NCBI GenBank assembly: GCA_021442155.1
Contig: CM038221.1
Location: forward strand, 152,511,601 to 152,575,600
DNA: 64,000 nt
Direction of reading: 5' to 3'
From: Cymbidium sinense
Lineage: Eukaryota; Streptophyta; Magnoliopsida; Asparagales; Orchidaceae
Positions within the stretch are counted from its first letter, which is position 1. Every line of letters starts with the position of its first letter. Shown one piece after another: positions 1 to 11,510 of the stretch. The notes below the pieces were generated by a model that saw only the letters and a list, made by a program, of their open reading frames with translations, was not told the origin of the DNA and searched no databases. A program made the position numbers and the translations under genes.

Positions 1-943
1 TTGTATTAAATATTTGCATTGCATGTATAGATACGCTTAGAATTTGTTCATTTGCATGATACACATGTTGGAAAGAATAAAGTGTTGTGTGTTTTGTGAT
101 AGTAATTCACTTTAATTAATCCTAAAATGCCTTTCTTATTTGAATAGGTTTATTTAGAGCAAATCTAAACTTAGGATTAATTAAAACACATAATAAAACA
201 TTAACTAAAAAAAATCACTAATGAATCTACCTTAGAAATTACTTAAGATAGGGAGGAAAGAAGTTCTCTTCTCTTTTTCTCTTTACAGTAATTAATTGTA
301 GGTTCATTCAAACCAAATCAAATCATAAAATAAAATTAACAAATCAATTAAATCACTTAACCACCCTCTAAGTTGAATCCTTCATACTTAGAAAACTTTA
401 TCCTTAAAGCCTAGCTAAGACATACCACACAAGCCTTAAATGGCACTCACATTAGGCTAAGTCATCATTTCTAGTCCTATGTTAGGGGGGTTCATGGTTT
501 GATGCCTAATTTTATTTTGTGATGTAATGTTTTAGTCCAGATATTAGGGTGTATGTGCATAGACTAAATGATAGGGTGATCTTAGTCTAACCATTATCTT
601 TTGTAGGGATTGTACTTAAGGGGCACTGTAATAAAAATATAAATATTTTTATTATGCAGGTTGCTTGTACCCCTAAGCATAATTTAGAATATGCCAAGTG
701 GACTTGGTTACCCATGTGTGGGGTGCTAAGTCTAATTTATTCATATACATGCTTGGGATTGTATGGTTTGGTTAGCTAATCTATGTTTTGCAGATTTTAG
801 TTAGATTTACTTTTCCTATTTTCATGTAATTTTTTATAATTAAGATTTGGAATGAATGTTATAGGGGATTAAGATGAACATTGGTCATAAGACTATTTCT
901 TATGAACCATGTGAAGCCTTTAGCAACATTCCAACCAACCAAA

Positions 944-1012
944 AAAAAAAAGAAGAATGAAGAAAGAAGAAAGAAGAAAGAAAAGAAGAAAAGAAGAAAG
1001 AAGAAATGAAGA
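944..1012 (+). repeat. GAA-rich purine microsatellite in the LTR
   Basis: Irregular run of GAA/GAAA units on the + strand. The same tract is at 23645-23735 in the 3' LTR, and as TTC-rich sequence at 52925-53000 in the reverse LTR D. At the same place LTR C (about 27650-27680) has only a short purine-rich stretch, so the tract length varies between LTR copies. Confidence 0.8.
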
Positions 1013-2500
1013 CTGAAGACCCCCATAACATGAATTTCTTTTTTATTGTAATTAGTTCACTTATAATCTAGGTTGTATAAGGGTAGAGCTTGGCTACCTA
1101 ATTTGTTTTCAGTTTTATGCAGTGGAGCCTGACCATAAAGGCCTTTCATTCTTTTGTGCTGGCTTTATAAATTGTTTGATGTTTGTTCAGCTTTTGCATT
1201 AAGATGGCATGTTTTCCTAGTTGCTTCCTTGTTTTGATGAATGGCCTAGATACGATTAGGCTCTTAGAAAAAAATAAATTTTTTATCCAATTAATCAACT
1301 CATAACCTCACCTAAAGCCTAGGTTATAAAATAAGATAAAAGATTTAGCAACCCCTTAGCTAGATGTTATATGTTTTCACATCATGCATCAAAAGCATCT
1401 TGCTTCACTCTTGCTTATGGAGGACTTCCACCTTTGCCATGGAACTTGGTTTGACCATTGAGAGCCATGGTGGAAATACACCTCCTTCTTATTAATTTTG
1501 GCTCATAATCCAATTTTTCATGCATTAGGCATATAAATCCCATAGCCTACGTCAAATCAATTGTCCAAAAATAAAAATAAAATATAATTAAATTTTGCAT
1601 TAGATTTAAGCCATTAATCATGCCCTACATGATCTAGCCTCTTAAGGAGTGTGTTTGAAGACTTAATCTTTTTCTAAATAAATAACAGCTTAGTTATCTT
1701 GCAAAAGCATATGACTTGCCTACTTGTATTTAAAATCGTAGGAGGAGTTAGTTGGCGGCCACCCCCAGGCAGTTGTAAGTCCAACAATCAAGTGATTTGT
1801 TCTCTCTTGTGGATGTAAACTATATACCCATTTTCTCCTTAGATTTAGGTCGTGCGTTGGCTCTCACCAAAGCTCCCTAGATTTAGGTTTTGAGGTTGCT
1901 AATTCCCTTTGAAGGCTACAAACATAAATCCTCACCTCTTAGGCATTTTCATGATCTTGTGTTGTGGAATTGTAAACCCTAGATTTTTAAAAAAAATTCA
2001 ACTCAAATAAATAAATCACTTCAATTTCAAAAATATAAATCCCAACCATAGTATAGTTTGGCATGCTTACTAGGCTTCCTAGTATCATAAGCATCCCCTA
2101 CTTATCTTCAGCTAGTTTTGATAATAACTCCCTCTTTTTGATCAATCCCACTTGATCTTCTAAAAATAAACCAATTGATTGATAGTCCTATCTTTGAATT
2201 CATTGGAGATAATGATCATTTACCTTAATCAAGAGTATTCCTAAATTATCTCATTCCTTAGGATGCAATTAACTATGGGGGCTTGCCTCCATAGAGAACT
2301 TAATGATCCCAATTTAAAATAAATCATGCTTTACTTTTTCATGTAAAGTAGAGGAAGAATCTCTGGTACATCCGAAGATCCATAGTCCTTAGGATTCCTT
2401 ATTAAAGTGATTAGCTCCATTGTAGGATGGTGACTTTTGTCTCTCAAGATAGTACATCATTCCTTAATGTCATACTCAATCACCCTAATAAGAACATCTG

Positions 2501-4560
2501 TGTGAGTCACTATAGCACCCAAGAGTGGGGGTGAATTGGGCGATATTAAAAAAAATTAAAACTTAAATCATAAATTTTAAATTTTAGTAAAAAATTAATT
2601 TTTGATTTTATAACGACAAGATACAATTCTTAATGCGGAAAATAAAATGAAAGTAAAGAGAGATAATAGGCACACAATTTTTACATGGTTCGGCCAAACC
2701 CAAAAAGCCTATGTCCACCTCTAGCTAGGAATCCACTAAATGTAAAAAAATAGCTTACAAATAGTACTCTCTATAACGGGGAGTACAACCCTAATATAAT
2801 ATATACTCCTACAAAGGCGAGTACAACCCCAATATAAATTTTATAGCACAAAAAAAAATATAAAATAATAAATTTTGATAAAATAAATCTCTCACAAATA
2901 TACCAAGCTATCAGTTCAAAAAGTGATCTCATAACTTATAAATGATCACTTTACAACTTACTAATAATTTTGATAAAGAAACATAATTTATAATAGATCT
3001 AGCATATACTCTAAAATTCCAACAATAATTTATTTTATTTTAACCAAAATTAAGCTTTAAATTAAAGAAACTAATCACAAAATACTTAAATAAAATTAGT
3101 ATATAATAAATTTAAGTAAACTAGTAAGCTTTTAATTAAAAAGAGAGATCTAGAAAATATAAAAATAATTTCAGCACAATAAATTAATTTGAAATGCTAA
3201 AATATACTTCTAAAATAGATCTAAGAATAAATGATCTTTCAAATAAGACTAATGAAGAAATATTTCAAGAAACCAAAAGAAATTTGTAGGAAGATAAAAA
3301 TTTCAATAAGTTAAAATAAATCCTACAAACTATCACAAGAGTTCTTCACAAAAAAAAAATGATTGAAGAAACTTTGATGTGAAAAACTTAGACTTTGATG
3401 TCCAAAGACTAATCCACCAAAAAGTATAAATTAAAAAAAATAAATAGATGGTGAAAATAGTATGAACAACTTAAAAGTGATTAAGATCAAGAAAATAAAA
3501 TCAAGTAATTTGAGAAAGCTTACTTAGTTGAAGATGTTGAAGCTTCCAAAAAAGATTTGATCCTTGTAATATTTGGAGAACACTTGGAAAAAAAATCTAG
3601 GAGATTTTCTCTTAGATTTGCTGGAGGTATTTTGAATTTGAATGAGGAATGCTTTCATGAAGAGAATAAGGGATATTTATAGGCAAGAAGGTCATTTTGA
3701 ATTATTTCAAAAAAATATATTATTCTAACATAATTTTATCATATAATAATTTAATATTCAATAAAAATATAATTTTATTAAATAAATATTAAATTCAAGC
3801 AAAATTTGGCTATTCATATAAAAGTCAAAAATAATCAAATATGGCTCTTAATATATTCAAAGCATGTAGCATTATTATTAAAATCATCATATTTAAAAGT
3901 CATAATAAATTCAATTTTAATCAAACGTGGATCATGTAACCTATCAAATTAAAGAAAAAAAATCCAAGAAATCTGTTGGAATGAAATCAGATATAAATTC
4001 CTTCATTATAAAATGACATTGGCTAAAATACAAAACTCCACATATTTTTCTTAATTTTGAAATATGATATTTAAATATTATGATATAATTTATATATAAT
4101 CATACATACTTTATCATATAATCTTCAAATTAAAAAAATATTTAATTATATTAAGTAAATAAAAATAATTGCACTTAATTCTCATAATTTATTATCATTT
4201 ATTATTTTGACAATTCAAAATGTATGAAACATATAATTGGATGTTAATTAGATAGATTTATATAAATTAACCTCATTAAAATAATATGTTAAGTTGGAGC
4301 AAATATTCATGCCAATGAACTCATAGAATTTCTAAGATAGTTATAAATGCATATAACCTAAAATATTGTATCTTGAGCTTCACATTATCCATTTTGATCT
4401 ATCTTTCATTCTTCTATTCTTGTAATTTCTCAAACATATGAGATATATCATATGTAATTGTAATATATCAAACACATAAAAATATTCATTAGAACATCCA
4501 AGCATTCGTTTGTTCTCATCAAAATTGATCGGATTGAACATTAGGCTCATCAAGCCAACA
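2501..4560 (+). mobile_element. Solo LTR of an unrelated retrotransposon family
   Basis: This 2,060-bp AT-rich segment interrupts the element 1 5' LTR; the LTR B alignment continues across it with nothing inserted. It begins TGTGAGTCAC and ends AAGCCAACA (TG...CA) and is flanked by a perfect 5-bp target duplication ATCTG at 2496-2500 and 4561-4565. That is the footprint of an LTR element reduced by LTR-LTR recombination. No gag or pol is inside. The GGTGAATTGGG stretch near 2530 and the TGGTTCGGCC stretch near 2685 resemble motifs common in long plant LTRs; from memory they suggest a Copia-type LTR, which is unproven. Orientation is taken from a TATA-like site at 3674. Confidence 0.85.
3674..3681 (+). 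promoter_or_regulatory. Putative TATA box of the solo LTR
   Basis: TATTTATA followed by GG lies about 1.17 kb into the 2.06-kb solo LTR, in an otherwise purine-rich stretch. A TATTTATAGG box at the U3/R border is common in plant LTRs. There is no transcription evidence. Confidence 0.4.
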
Positions 4561-4675
4561 ATCTGCGGATCTACGTGGTGTCAAACACAAGAAAGTTGTT
4601 ATTTTTGTTCATCATTTTTTTTTGGAAAAATAGATGAAGAATAAAAAAAATAAAATTTCCTTACAGATTTTTTTC

Positions 4676-4692
4676 TGGCAACTCTACTGGGA
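4676..4692 (+). other. Primer-binding site of element 1
   Basis: TGGCAACTCTACTGGGA starts 11 bases after the LTR end. Tat/Ogre elements carry a TGGCGACTC...GGG-like site here, usually assigned to tRNA-Arg; the tRNA assignment is from family knowledge, not computed. In element 2 the matching stretch (about 34870-34885, reverse) is shortened and no longer recognisable. Confidence 0.65.
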
Positions 4693-5159
4693 AAGGTTCC
4701 TCTCTCCATCTTTGGTAAATTATCATTGTCTCCAAGTATCGATGTGGATTTGTACTTTCTATAAGTCCGAGACTATCTTTTTTTTTGTTGGAACTTATTT
4801 TATTTCATCTTAAGCTAAGCTAGCCAACATCTTTTATGTATTAGGACCTCTCTTCTTGTAGGTCTTAAAACCCCTATTGGGTTCCCCAATAGGTGAAAAT
4901 CAAAATTTAATAAAAAAGAAACAACTAATGACTTCCTTCTTACCATTTCCATGGTAAGGTAAGGTTCATTCCGAAAAAAAAGAAAGATAAATTCTTTATA
5001 AAAAAAACATCAATTTCCAAAAAGCATTTTTTTCAAAATGCACATAAAATGTTTTGCACAAAAATCAACCTCATCTAACAATCTTCATGATTGTTATATG
5101 TAGGATCTTTCAAAACAATCATCTTTTCAAAATAAAACCAAAATCATATTTTCAAAGCA
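4693..5159 (+). other. Start of element 1 leader, non-coding
   Basis: AT-rich stretch after the primer site. The segment around 4697-4790 matches element 2 (34770-34865, reverse), which shows it is part of the element rather than flanking DNA. Nothing coding is visible. Confidence 0.6.
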
Positions 5160-5730
5160 CAAATGAATATCCTCATTCAATTTATTGAATGAAGATTTCA
5201 TTTTCAAAATAAAATCAACAATCATCTTTTTCTAAAAATAAAATCAACAATCATATTTTCAAAATTCATAATGAATATCTTCATTCAATTTATTGAATGA
5301 AGAATTCATTTTCAAAATAAAATTAACAATCATCTTTTCAAAAATAAAATCCAACATCATAGTTTTCAAAGGCACAAATGAACATCCTCATTCAATTTAT
5401 TGAATGAAGATTTCATTCTCAAAACAAAATTAGTAATCAACTTTTTAAAATTAATAATCAACTTTTCAAAAATAAAATCCAAAATCATATTTTCCAAAAA
5501 GCACAAATGAACATCTTCACTCAATTCATTTTAATGAAGATTTCATTTTCAAAAACAAAATCTAAAATCATATTTTCCAAAAGCATAAATGAACATCCTC
5601 ATTCAATTTTTTGAATGAAGATTTCATTTTCAAAAACAAAATTAACAATCATCTTTTCAAAAATAAATCAACAATCATATTTTTAAAAGAACAAATGAAC
5701 ATCTTCACTCAACTTATTTAAATGAATATT
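5160..5730 (+). repeat. Tandem hairpin array, class 1 (TTTA loop)
   Basis: About six degenerate units, starting near 5170, 5276, 5383, 5512, 5594 and 5699 and so spaced roughly 80-130 bp. Each holds a CATTCAA-TTTA-TTGAATG inverted repeat, often extended to 10-11 paired bases by CTTCATTCAA/TTGAATGAAG. Spacers are A/T-rich with CAATCATCTTTTCAAAA. The array lies between the primer site and gag, so it would be in the 5' leader of the genomic RNA. Confidence 0.75.
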
Positions 5731-5829
5731 TAATTTTCAAAATAAAATCAATAATCATCTTTTCAAAATTAACAATCATCTTTTCAAAAAATCAAAATTA
5801 ATAATCATTTTTTTTCAAAATCGAACAAC

Positions 5830-7075
5830 ATTTGGATCTTTCATTTAGCATACCCAAATTTATTAAGTGAAGATCCTCTTTTCAGAATCAAAATCACAAA
5901 AATGAAACAAAGTTGGATTCTTCATTTAGCATACCCAAATTTGCTATGTGAAGATCCTCTTTTCAAAAAAAATCAAAATATGAAACATATTTGGATTCTT
6001 CATTTAGCATACCCAAATTTGCTAAGTGAAGATCCTCTTTTCAAAAAATCAAAACAACAAAATCAAAATGCATCTTTATATTTAGCATACAAATTTGCTA
6101 AGAAAGTTCTTATTTTTAAAAATTTTAAAAAATCACAAAAAAAAAATCAAAACACACATGGATCCTTTATTTAGCATACCTAAATTTTCTAAGTAAATAA
6201 TCCTCTTTGCAAAAATTCAAAATAAAACACATTTGGATTTATTTAGCTTACCTAAATTTGTTAAGAATCCTCTTTTCAAAAAATCAAAATAAAACACATT
6301 TGGATTTCCTTAGCATACCTAAATTTGCTAAGAATCCTCTTTTAAAAAAAATATCAAAACAAAACACATTTGTAATTCCTTAGCATACCTAAATTTGCTA
6401 TGAATCCTATTTTTAAATAATCAAAACAAAACTCATTTGGATTTCCTTAGCATACCTAAATTTGCTAAGAACCCTCTTTTCAAAAATCAAAACAAAACAC
6501 ATTTGGATTTCCTTAGCATACCTAAATTTGTTAAGAATCCTCTTTTCAAAGTCATCAAAAACAAAACACATTTGGTTCCTTTATTTAGCATACCCAAATT
6601 TGCTAAGTAAAGATCCTCTTTTCAAAAACAACAAAATATTTGGATTCTTCATTTAGCATACCCAAATTTGCTAAGTAAAGATTCTATTTTCAAATTCACA
6701 CATGACTCACAAACAAGCAAATAAAAGAAGAAAATTGTTTTCAAACACCTCACGTAGCATACCCAAATTTTCTAAGTGAGTAAATTCCAAAATCACAAAT
6801 CAAAATAAAATCAATTGACCCTTTACTTTAACATACTCAAATTTGTTAAATGAAGGGTCCCCAAACAATCAAAAATCAAAATCAAATATGAACCTATGGA
6901 AGCATCAATCTCTTCAAAAATATTTTTGAACCCATTTTCAACATACACAAATTTGTTGAAAATGGATTCTAAACTCAAAAATCTCTTTTCCAATCAATTA
7001 CAAAAAATATCTCCTAAAATCCAAAGAGCCCCACTTAACATATTCAAATTGTTGAGTGTGGGTTCAAAATTCTTA
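5830..7075 (+). repeat. Tandem hairpin array, class 2 (CATACCCAAATTTG core), about 16 units
   Basis: About 16 units, 55-110 bp apart. Each has two complementary arms around a near-constant loop close to TACCCAAAT. Arms include CTTCATTTAGCA/TGCTAAGTGAAG (5998-6031), CTTTATTTAGCA/TGCTAAGTAAAG (6579-6612), CTCACGTAG/CTAAGTGAG (about 6750-6780), GAACCCATTTTCAACA/TGTTGAAAATGGATTC (6928-6969) and GAGCCCCACTTAACA/TGTTGAGTGTGGGTTC (7026-7065). Arm sequence differs between units but pairing is kept. Short open frames at 5902-6174, 6462-6656 and 6896-7087 are only repeat translations. A homologous array lies in element 2. Confidence 0.85.
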
Positions 7076-7139
7076 AAAACAAATTAAAATAGAAATCTGA
7101 TTTGGGCTTATTTTCCAACATTGCAGACTTTCAGTTAGT

Positions 7140-10100
7140 TTTAGTTTAATTCAATTCAGTCCAATTCAGTCCAGTGGTAGCTCAAAAGTACGTGTTCACA
7201 TTTCCTTTTTGGATGGATTTGGCCTTGGATGGCTAGCCTCTGACCCCACTCACCTCATTCATTTTGAGAGGGAGGGCTAGGATCACATATGAGGGGAGCA
7301 CCCTCATAACAGTCAGTAGGAGTGTGGTGACCAGTGTAATTCAATCACCATGTTGAGATGCCATCATCGAGTTTCCTCACTAAGAGGAAGGTTGTGGCAG
7401 TTCCCAAAACAGTAGTAGTTCTAGTTCCAGTGCGCTCAGTGGTTCCCCTTTCTACCTTAGTATGGGCTAACACCCACTGTTGGTTCCTCCAAGGGAAGGC
7501 TCCCATCTTGTGGATAGTCTCCCCACCCATGAGGTTGGTCTAGTTCTCATGCTACCCCTCTAGTAGGACCCATGCCACAAGATGCTAGCAAGATCAAGCG
7601 ATCACCACAGATAGCCAAGGAGCTAGAGGCAGCCACTTAGTCTACAGCATAGGAGTTACCTATGATAGTGTCTCCTCTTATCACAAGAGAACAAGTTTCA
7701 CCCCCTCTCTGGTTCAAATGGAGAGGAAGACATTTGGAGGATCTCAACTTCACCTCCACCTGTAGTACAATTTGAGGCTCCTATCAGTGACAGGAGAAGG
7801 TCGTATGCTAGCCTTAGATCAGTTTTGCATCAAGTAGGCAAAGCTTATGGACGATCAGAGTCCAGGGCTCAATTTAATTTATGTTCCCATTCCCCACGTG
7901 CATATATCGAGGAGAGGGCCGGGAGGCCCAGTATTAGTATGGTGACTAGTGGGAGAGAGAGGATGACAGTCAATGGCCTCAGCCCTCATGGACTTTCCTG
8001 ATCGGCACGCTACCCATGCCGATCATACAAATAGCATTTTACTGATAGGTACTACCCACCATAGGAGAGGAGCTTCTTCCTAGGGAAAGTCGGTGGTGCC
8101 TCCACCACTCCACTCTACTCCATGCCCACCATCTCCAGTACAGGTTCCATCATCCACTATTCTAGTAAAAGCCATGAAGGTCATCGGGAGAAGAAAGCCC
8201 TGATCTGCTATGCCAAGAGATCCCATTCCATCTACACCATATGAGGCAGGTCGAAGCTCGCTGACCTTCCACCGCATGTGGTGAAGAGGAATGGACCCGA
8301 GCATAGTAGTCATTCCATCACCACCACCACCATAGTAGAGTATGGAGATAGTAGTAGTAGAGGGAGGAGGAAACAGTTCAGTTGCCCCCATGGCTATAGA
8401 TCCTCCTAGAAGTATCACTCCATCCAGATCTAACAGCAGTCAGGAGCATCTATCCTCCACTGAGGGTAGTCCTCACAAGATCAGCCCTAGTAGGGGAGGT
8501 TAGATGTCTCTCTATTCTTGACAGTGATCACTACCATCAACCGATCTTTGTATTGTGGTGGACGATCCCTAGATGACATTTTAGCATAGTATCTAGTGGA
8601 GAAGAAGGAGATCCTAGGATATGCCTAGTCTAATTTAGAGGATGAGAAGGTCAATTTTGATCCTAATGAAGATGATCTATTGAGGATTCGAGAGTACACA
8701 TGGTAGACACCGAGGTTCCCCTTATTCATGATCAGATTTGGAAGGTGTTGAGCAGGGATGACACCTCACTGACCCAACACCTCCTTCAATAATTAAAGTG
8801 GAAGGATGAACAAATAGAAAGGATGGGGAAGAGGCTTGAATACTTGCTAGCAGTAGTTTTGGCACTTTAGAACCAAGCCCCGGTATTGCATCCTACTATT
8901 GCAGAGACTGATCAGTCTAAGTTATTGCATGTTTTGGATCAAGCCACCTCCAATAGAATAGGGCAGCACCAGCTTGTATAGAAAGGTAGTGGATAGTACC
9001 TCCGTACAAGAAAAGGACATTAAAACCATGTTTGAGCAGTAAGTGAGAGAAGCGTTGGTGCAAGCCCGAGGAGGATCATTAGTTCCAAAGGGTAGACCCT
9101 ACCTAGAGGAATTCAATGCCATCCAGTATCCTAAGGGTTTTATGCCACCTTCTTTCATGAGCTTCATTGGTAGCGTGAACCCACGGCAGCTCATAGCTCC
9201 CTTCAGAGCCAGTAATGCTAGTGGTAGTGATACATTACTATTCTATCTTTTTGTCAGTAGCTTAGCAGGCATAGCCTTCGATTTGTATGTTGAACTCCCA
9301 ATAGTTCAGTGAAGACTTTCACTGAGTTGGAGCAACTCTTCATTAAGAGGTTTGTTGGAGCTCAGTAAAGGATGATTGTAGGCGATCTCGTTATGACTCA
9401 ATAATACCCTAGTGAGTCCCTCATTGATTATATTCTCAGATGGCACAATTTTAGCATAAAATGCAAACCGCAACTGTCTAAATAGTACGCCATTGAAATT
9501 CTACTAAAGAATATTCATGGTCTGATTGCCTTCATGCTCAAAGGTTTTACCATCAAGATATTTGAGAAACTAATCAACAAGGTGGCTAGCTTACAAGGAG
9601 AAGCCAAATAGTTTCCTTTTTCATATCAATCAACAAAGCCAAAGCCACAAAAAGCTTATGAGAAGAAGCAAGGACAGTGATAGCAGTAGACAAGGGGAAA
9701 CAGCCAGCCAGAGAGTAGTATGAGAGACCTCAAACTCCACACCACGATCTCAGCCTTCTGCTTGCCTCCTCACCCATATCCACAATAGCAAGGTACACAC
9801 ATACCCGCCAGTAGCTCTACCATCCACCTACTCTTTTGGATAAACTAAATAAGCCTTATTCATTTAAGAGGGAGGTAATCAAAAAATCTTTAAGAATCTC
9901 TTAAAGAAACCTGATTTTTAGCTACCCGAGCCTAGAAGGCCAGAGGAAGTGGGCAAGAGCAATGATCCTAACTTTTGCTCCTACCACTGCATGCTAGGCC
10001 ATGTTTTGGAGGATTAGCTTGAGCATAGCTACAAGATAGGTGCCATAGTTATCCCAAAGGAATACCTTATGGAACAACCATCCAGTTCCATTAGGGTAAT

Positions 10101-10310
10101 CCTTGGAGACACTTATGATCCTCTTAAATCCAAAGAAGGTTGGGATATCTCCTTATCTCGAACCTCTAAAAAGATTGTATCCAAAATCAAGAAAATTTCT
10201 TTACATGTGTCTGAGGTAGCTCAAACCTCAAACATCAAAGAAGGTTTGCAAGTTGTCAAAGATAACTTGAGGAAAGGGAAGCTCAAAGAGAGCACATACT
10301 GCCCTGGATA
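7140..10310 (+). pseudogene. gag: gag region of element 1, broken
   Basis: This codes, in several frames, for the structural protein that packages element RNA. The N-terminal part (about 7200-8400) is homologous to element 2 at 32.1-32.7 kb; both share a GDFGL-like stretch written as TTTGGCCTTGGAT in DNA. The capsid-like core is at about 9040-9600: an open stretch at 9043-9309 with YPKGFMPPSF and FYLFVSSLAGIAFDLY corresponds to the gag domain with its conserved Ala-x-Trp/Tyr helix, and the reading then continues in other frames to 9610. A C-x2-H-x4-H knuckle (FCSYHCMLGHVLED) is at about 9975-10015, with the last Cys lost. An open stretch follows at 10069-10308 (IRVILGDTYDPL). Many stops and shifts are present; the start is not identifiable. 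A proline- and serine-rich start is possible near 7358. Confidence 0.7.
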
Positions 10311-10849
10311 GCCAACTAATAACCATCGACCAGCCTCCTAGTCCATCATTAGCTACTACATGAGCACTCTACTTCACTAGCTCTTCTTCTAGACATCTTG
10401 TATGGATGAGGGCATCAAATCCCTCACCCTCTTACTTTACTTGATTTCTACTATACCTCCTCCTTCAAAACCCAAAAAATTGAGGAATAAAGCTAGTTTG
10501 AATTACATCTATCACTTCTGATGGGTTGTCTAATTCTACTCTTATTAAAAACTCTCCAAGTCTAAATAATAATTATAACAACTCTGATCTTCCTCTTTGA
10601 TTGAGTTGGACTTTCCTTCTCTCAATACTAGTTCACCTCTTGAGATAGACTTGGAATCATCCGATGAGGGTCCCATAGGAGAAGTATAGGTGAGATGAGG
10701 TGTAGAATCTTCCACTAACCCACCATAAAAGATCACCGAAGTCAACCTATGTAGTGGCAAGGTTCTACCTCCTAGGGCAGCACCTCAAGAAAGGGGGAAA
10801 TAAGTCATTGGTTTAGATGTTTGAGAAGCCTCTCCATAGGATGCTCCAC
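10311..10849 (+). other. Linker between gag and protease of element 1
   Basis: Decayed coding sequence. The piece around 10390-10690 aligns, with stops, with the last stretch of element 2 gag (29363-29647, reverse): both keep a GIKSL, an FxPxxPSK-like and a SSDE/SF stretch. It shows that gag and protease were one long reading region. No separate gene is seen. Confidence 0.55.
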
Positions 10850-11510
10850 CCTTGGATATGCTTGTGGAGGATCAACCCAAAGTGGATTACAATGTCCTCT
10901 CTCACCTAAGAAAGTTTCCATCTAAGTTAAGCATATATGATGCCCTTATCTTATCCAAAGAGATGAGGGAATCATTAATCAAGGCTCTTCTTGATCCAGA
11001 GATATGCTTAGCTCGACCATTGGAGAGGAGGCACATTATTCGAGAAGCCAAGGAGTCACTTTCATAGATGAAGACCTTCTTTGGGGACATGGAGCACACC
11101 GTCCCTCTACATTACAAATGGACATGGGCAGATTCTTTCGGGTTCTTGTTGATCGTGCATCGGAATATTATGAGTCTAAAGACCCTTGCCTATTTGAGGA
11201 TCAACATCTCCACACTCTGAGGAGATTGGATGATGTTGATAGGATTCAATGAACAATATGAGAGAGCTTTAAGTTCCATAGTGTTACATTTGGAAATAGG
11301 TGACTGGAAGATTGAAAGCAAGTTCTATATCATTGATTTGAATACTTCATTCACTGCTTTGCTCCTTAGGCCTTGGATACATCAGAACAAGATGATTCCA
11401 TCCTCCATTCATTAGTGCATCAGGTTCAGAAGGGATGGAATTGAATACTGTGTCAAGGGTGATGAAAAGTCATTTTCAGTCAGAGAGATTGAGATATATG
11501 AAGATGCAAC
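10850..11510 (+). pseudogene. Aspartic protease region of element 1, broken
   Basis: The order of motifs is that of Tat-lineage protease: VDYNVLSHLRKFPSKLSIYD (about 10880-10940), then ITFxDEDLLWG as VTFIDEDLLWG (about 11057-11090), HRPSTLQ, RFFRVLVDRASEYY (about 11140-11172) and, in a shifted frame, FYIIDLNTSFTALLLRPWIH (about 11323-11385). The protease would cut the polyprotein. The usual catalytic D-S/T/P-G triplet reads D-R-A, so this copy could not be active even if read through. At least two frame changes occur between 11067 and 11230. The K/E-rich run at 11560-11640 marks the C-terminal side. Confidence 0.7.

Larger units (their letters stand above)
1..4665 (+). repeat. 5' LTR of element 1 (3' part only), interrupted by a solo LTR
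   Basis: Bases 1-2500 and 4566-4665 are the last about 2.6 kb of the LTR. They align with 22.98-25.33 kb (3' LTR), 26.7-29.2 kb (LTR C) and, reversed, with 34.9-37.4, 51.4-54.0 and 61.1-64.0 kb. The end is set by comparison with the 3' LTR: both copies agree up to an ACA (4663-4665 and 25324-25326) and differ after it. LTRs of this family start TGTTG and end CA. No coding capacity is seen. Confidence 0.85.

Noticed and set aside
5830..7075. CRISPR-like array
   Set aside because: Regularly spaced palindromic repeats, but the repeats vary, the loop rather than the arm is conserved, spacers are themselves repetitive, and the context is a plant retrotransposon leader.
7345..8418. Overlapping open frames on both strands (7345-7543, 8080-8418) as host genes
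   Set aside because: They fall in the decayed gag region; homology with element 2 explains the sequence on the + strand, so the minus-strand frames are shadows.
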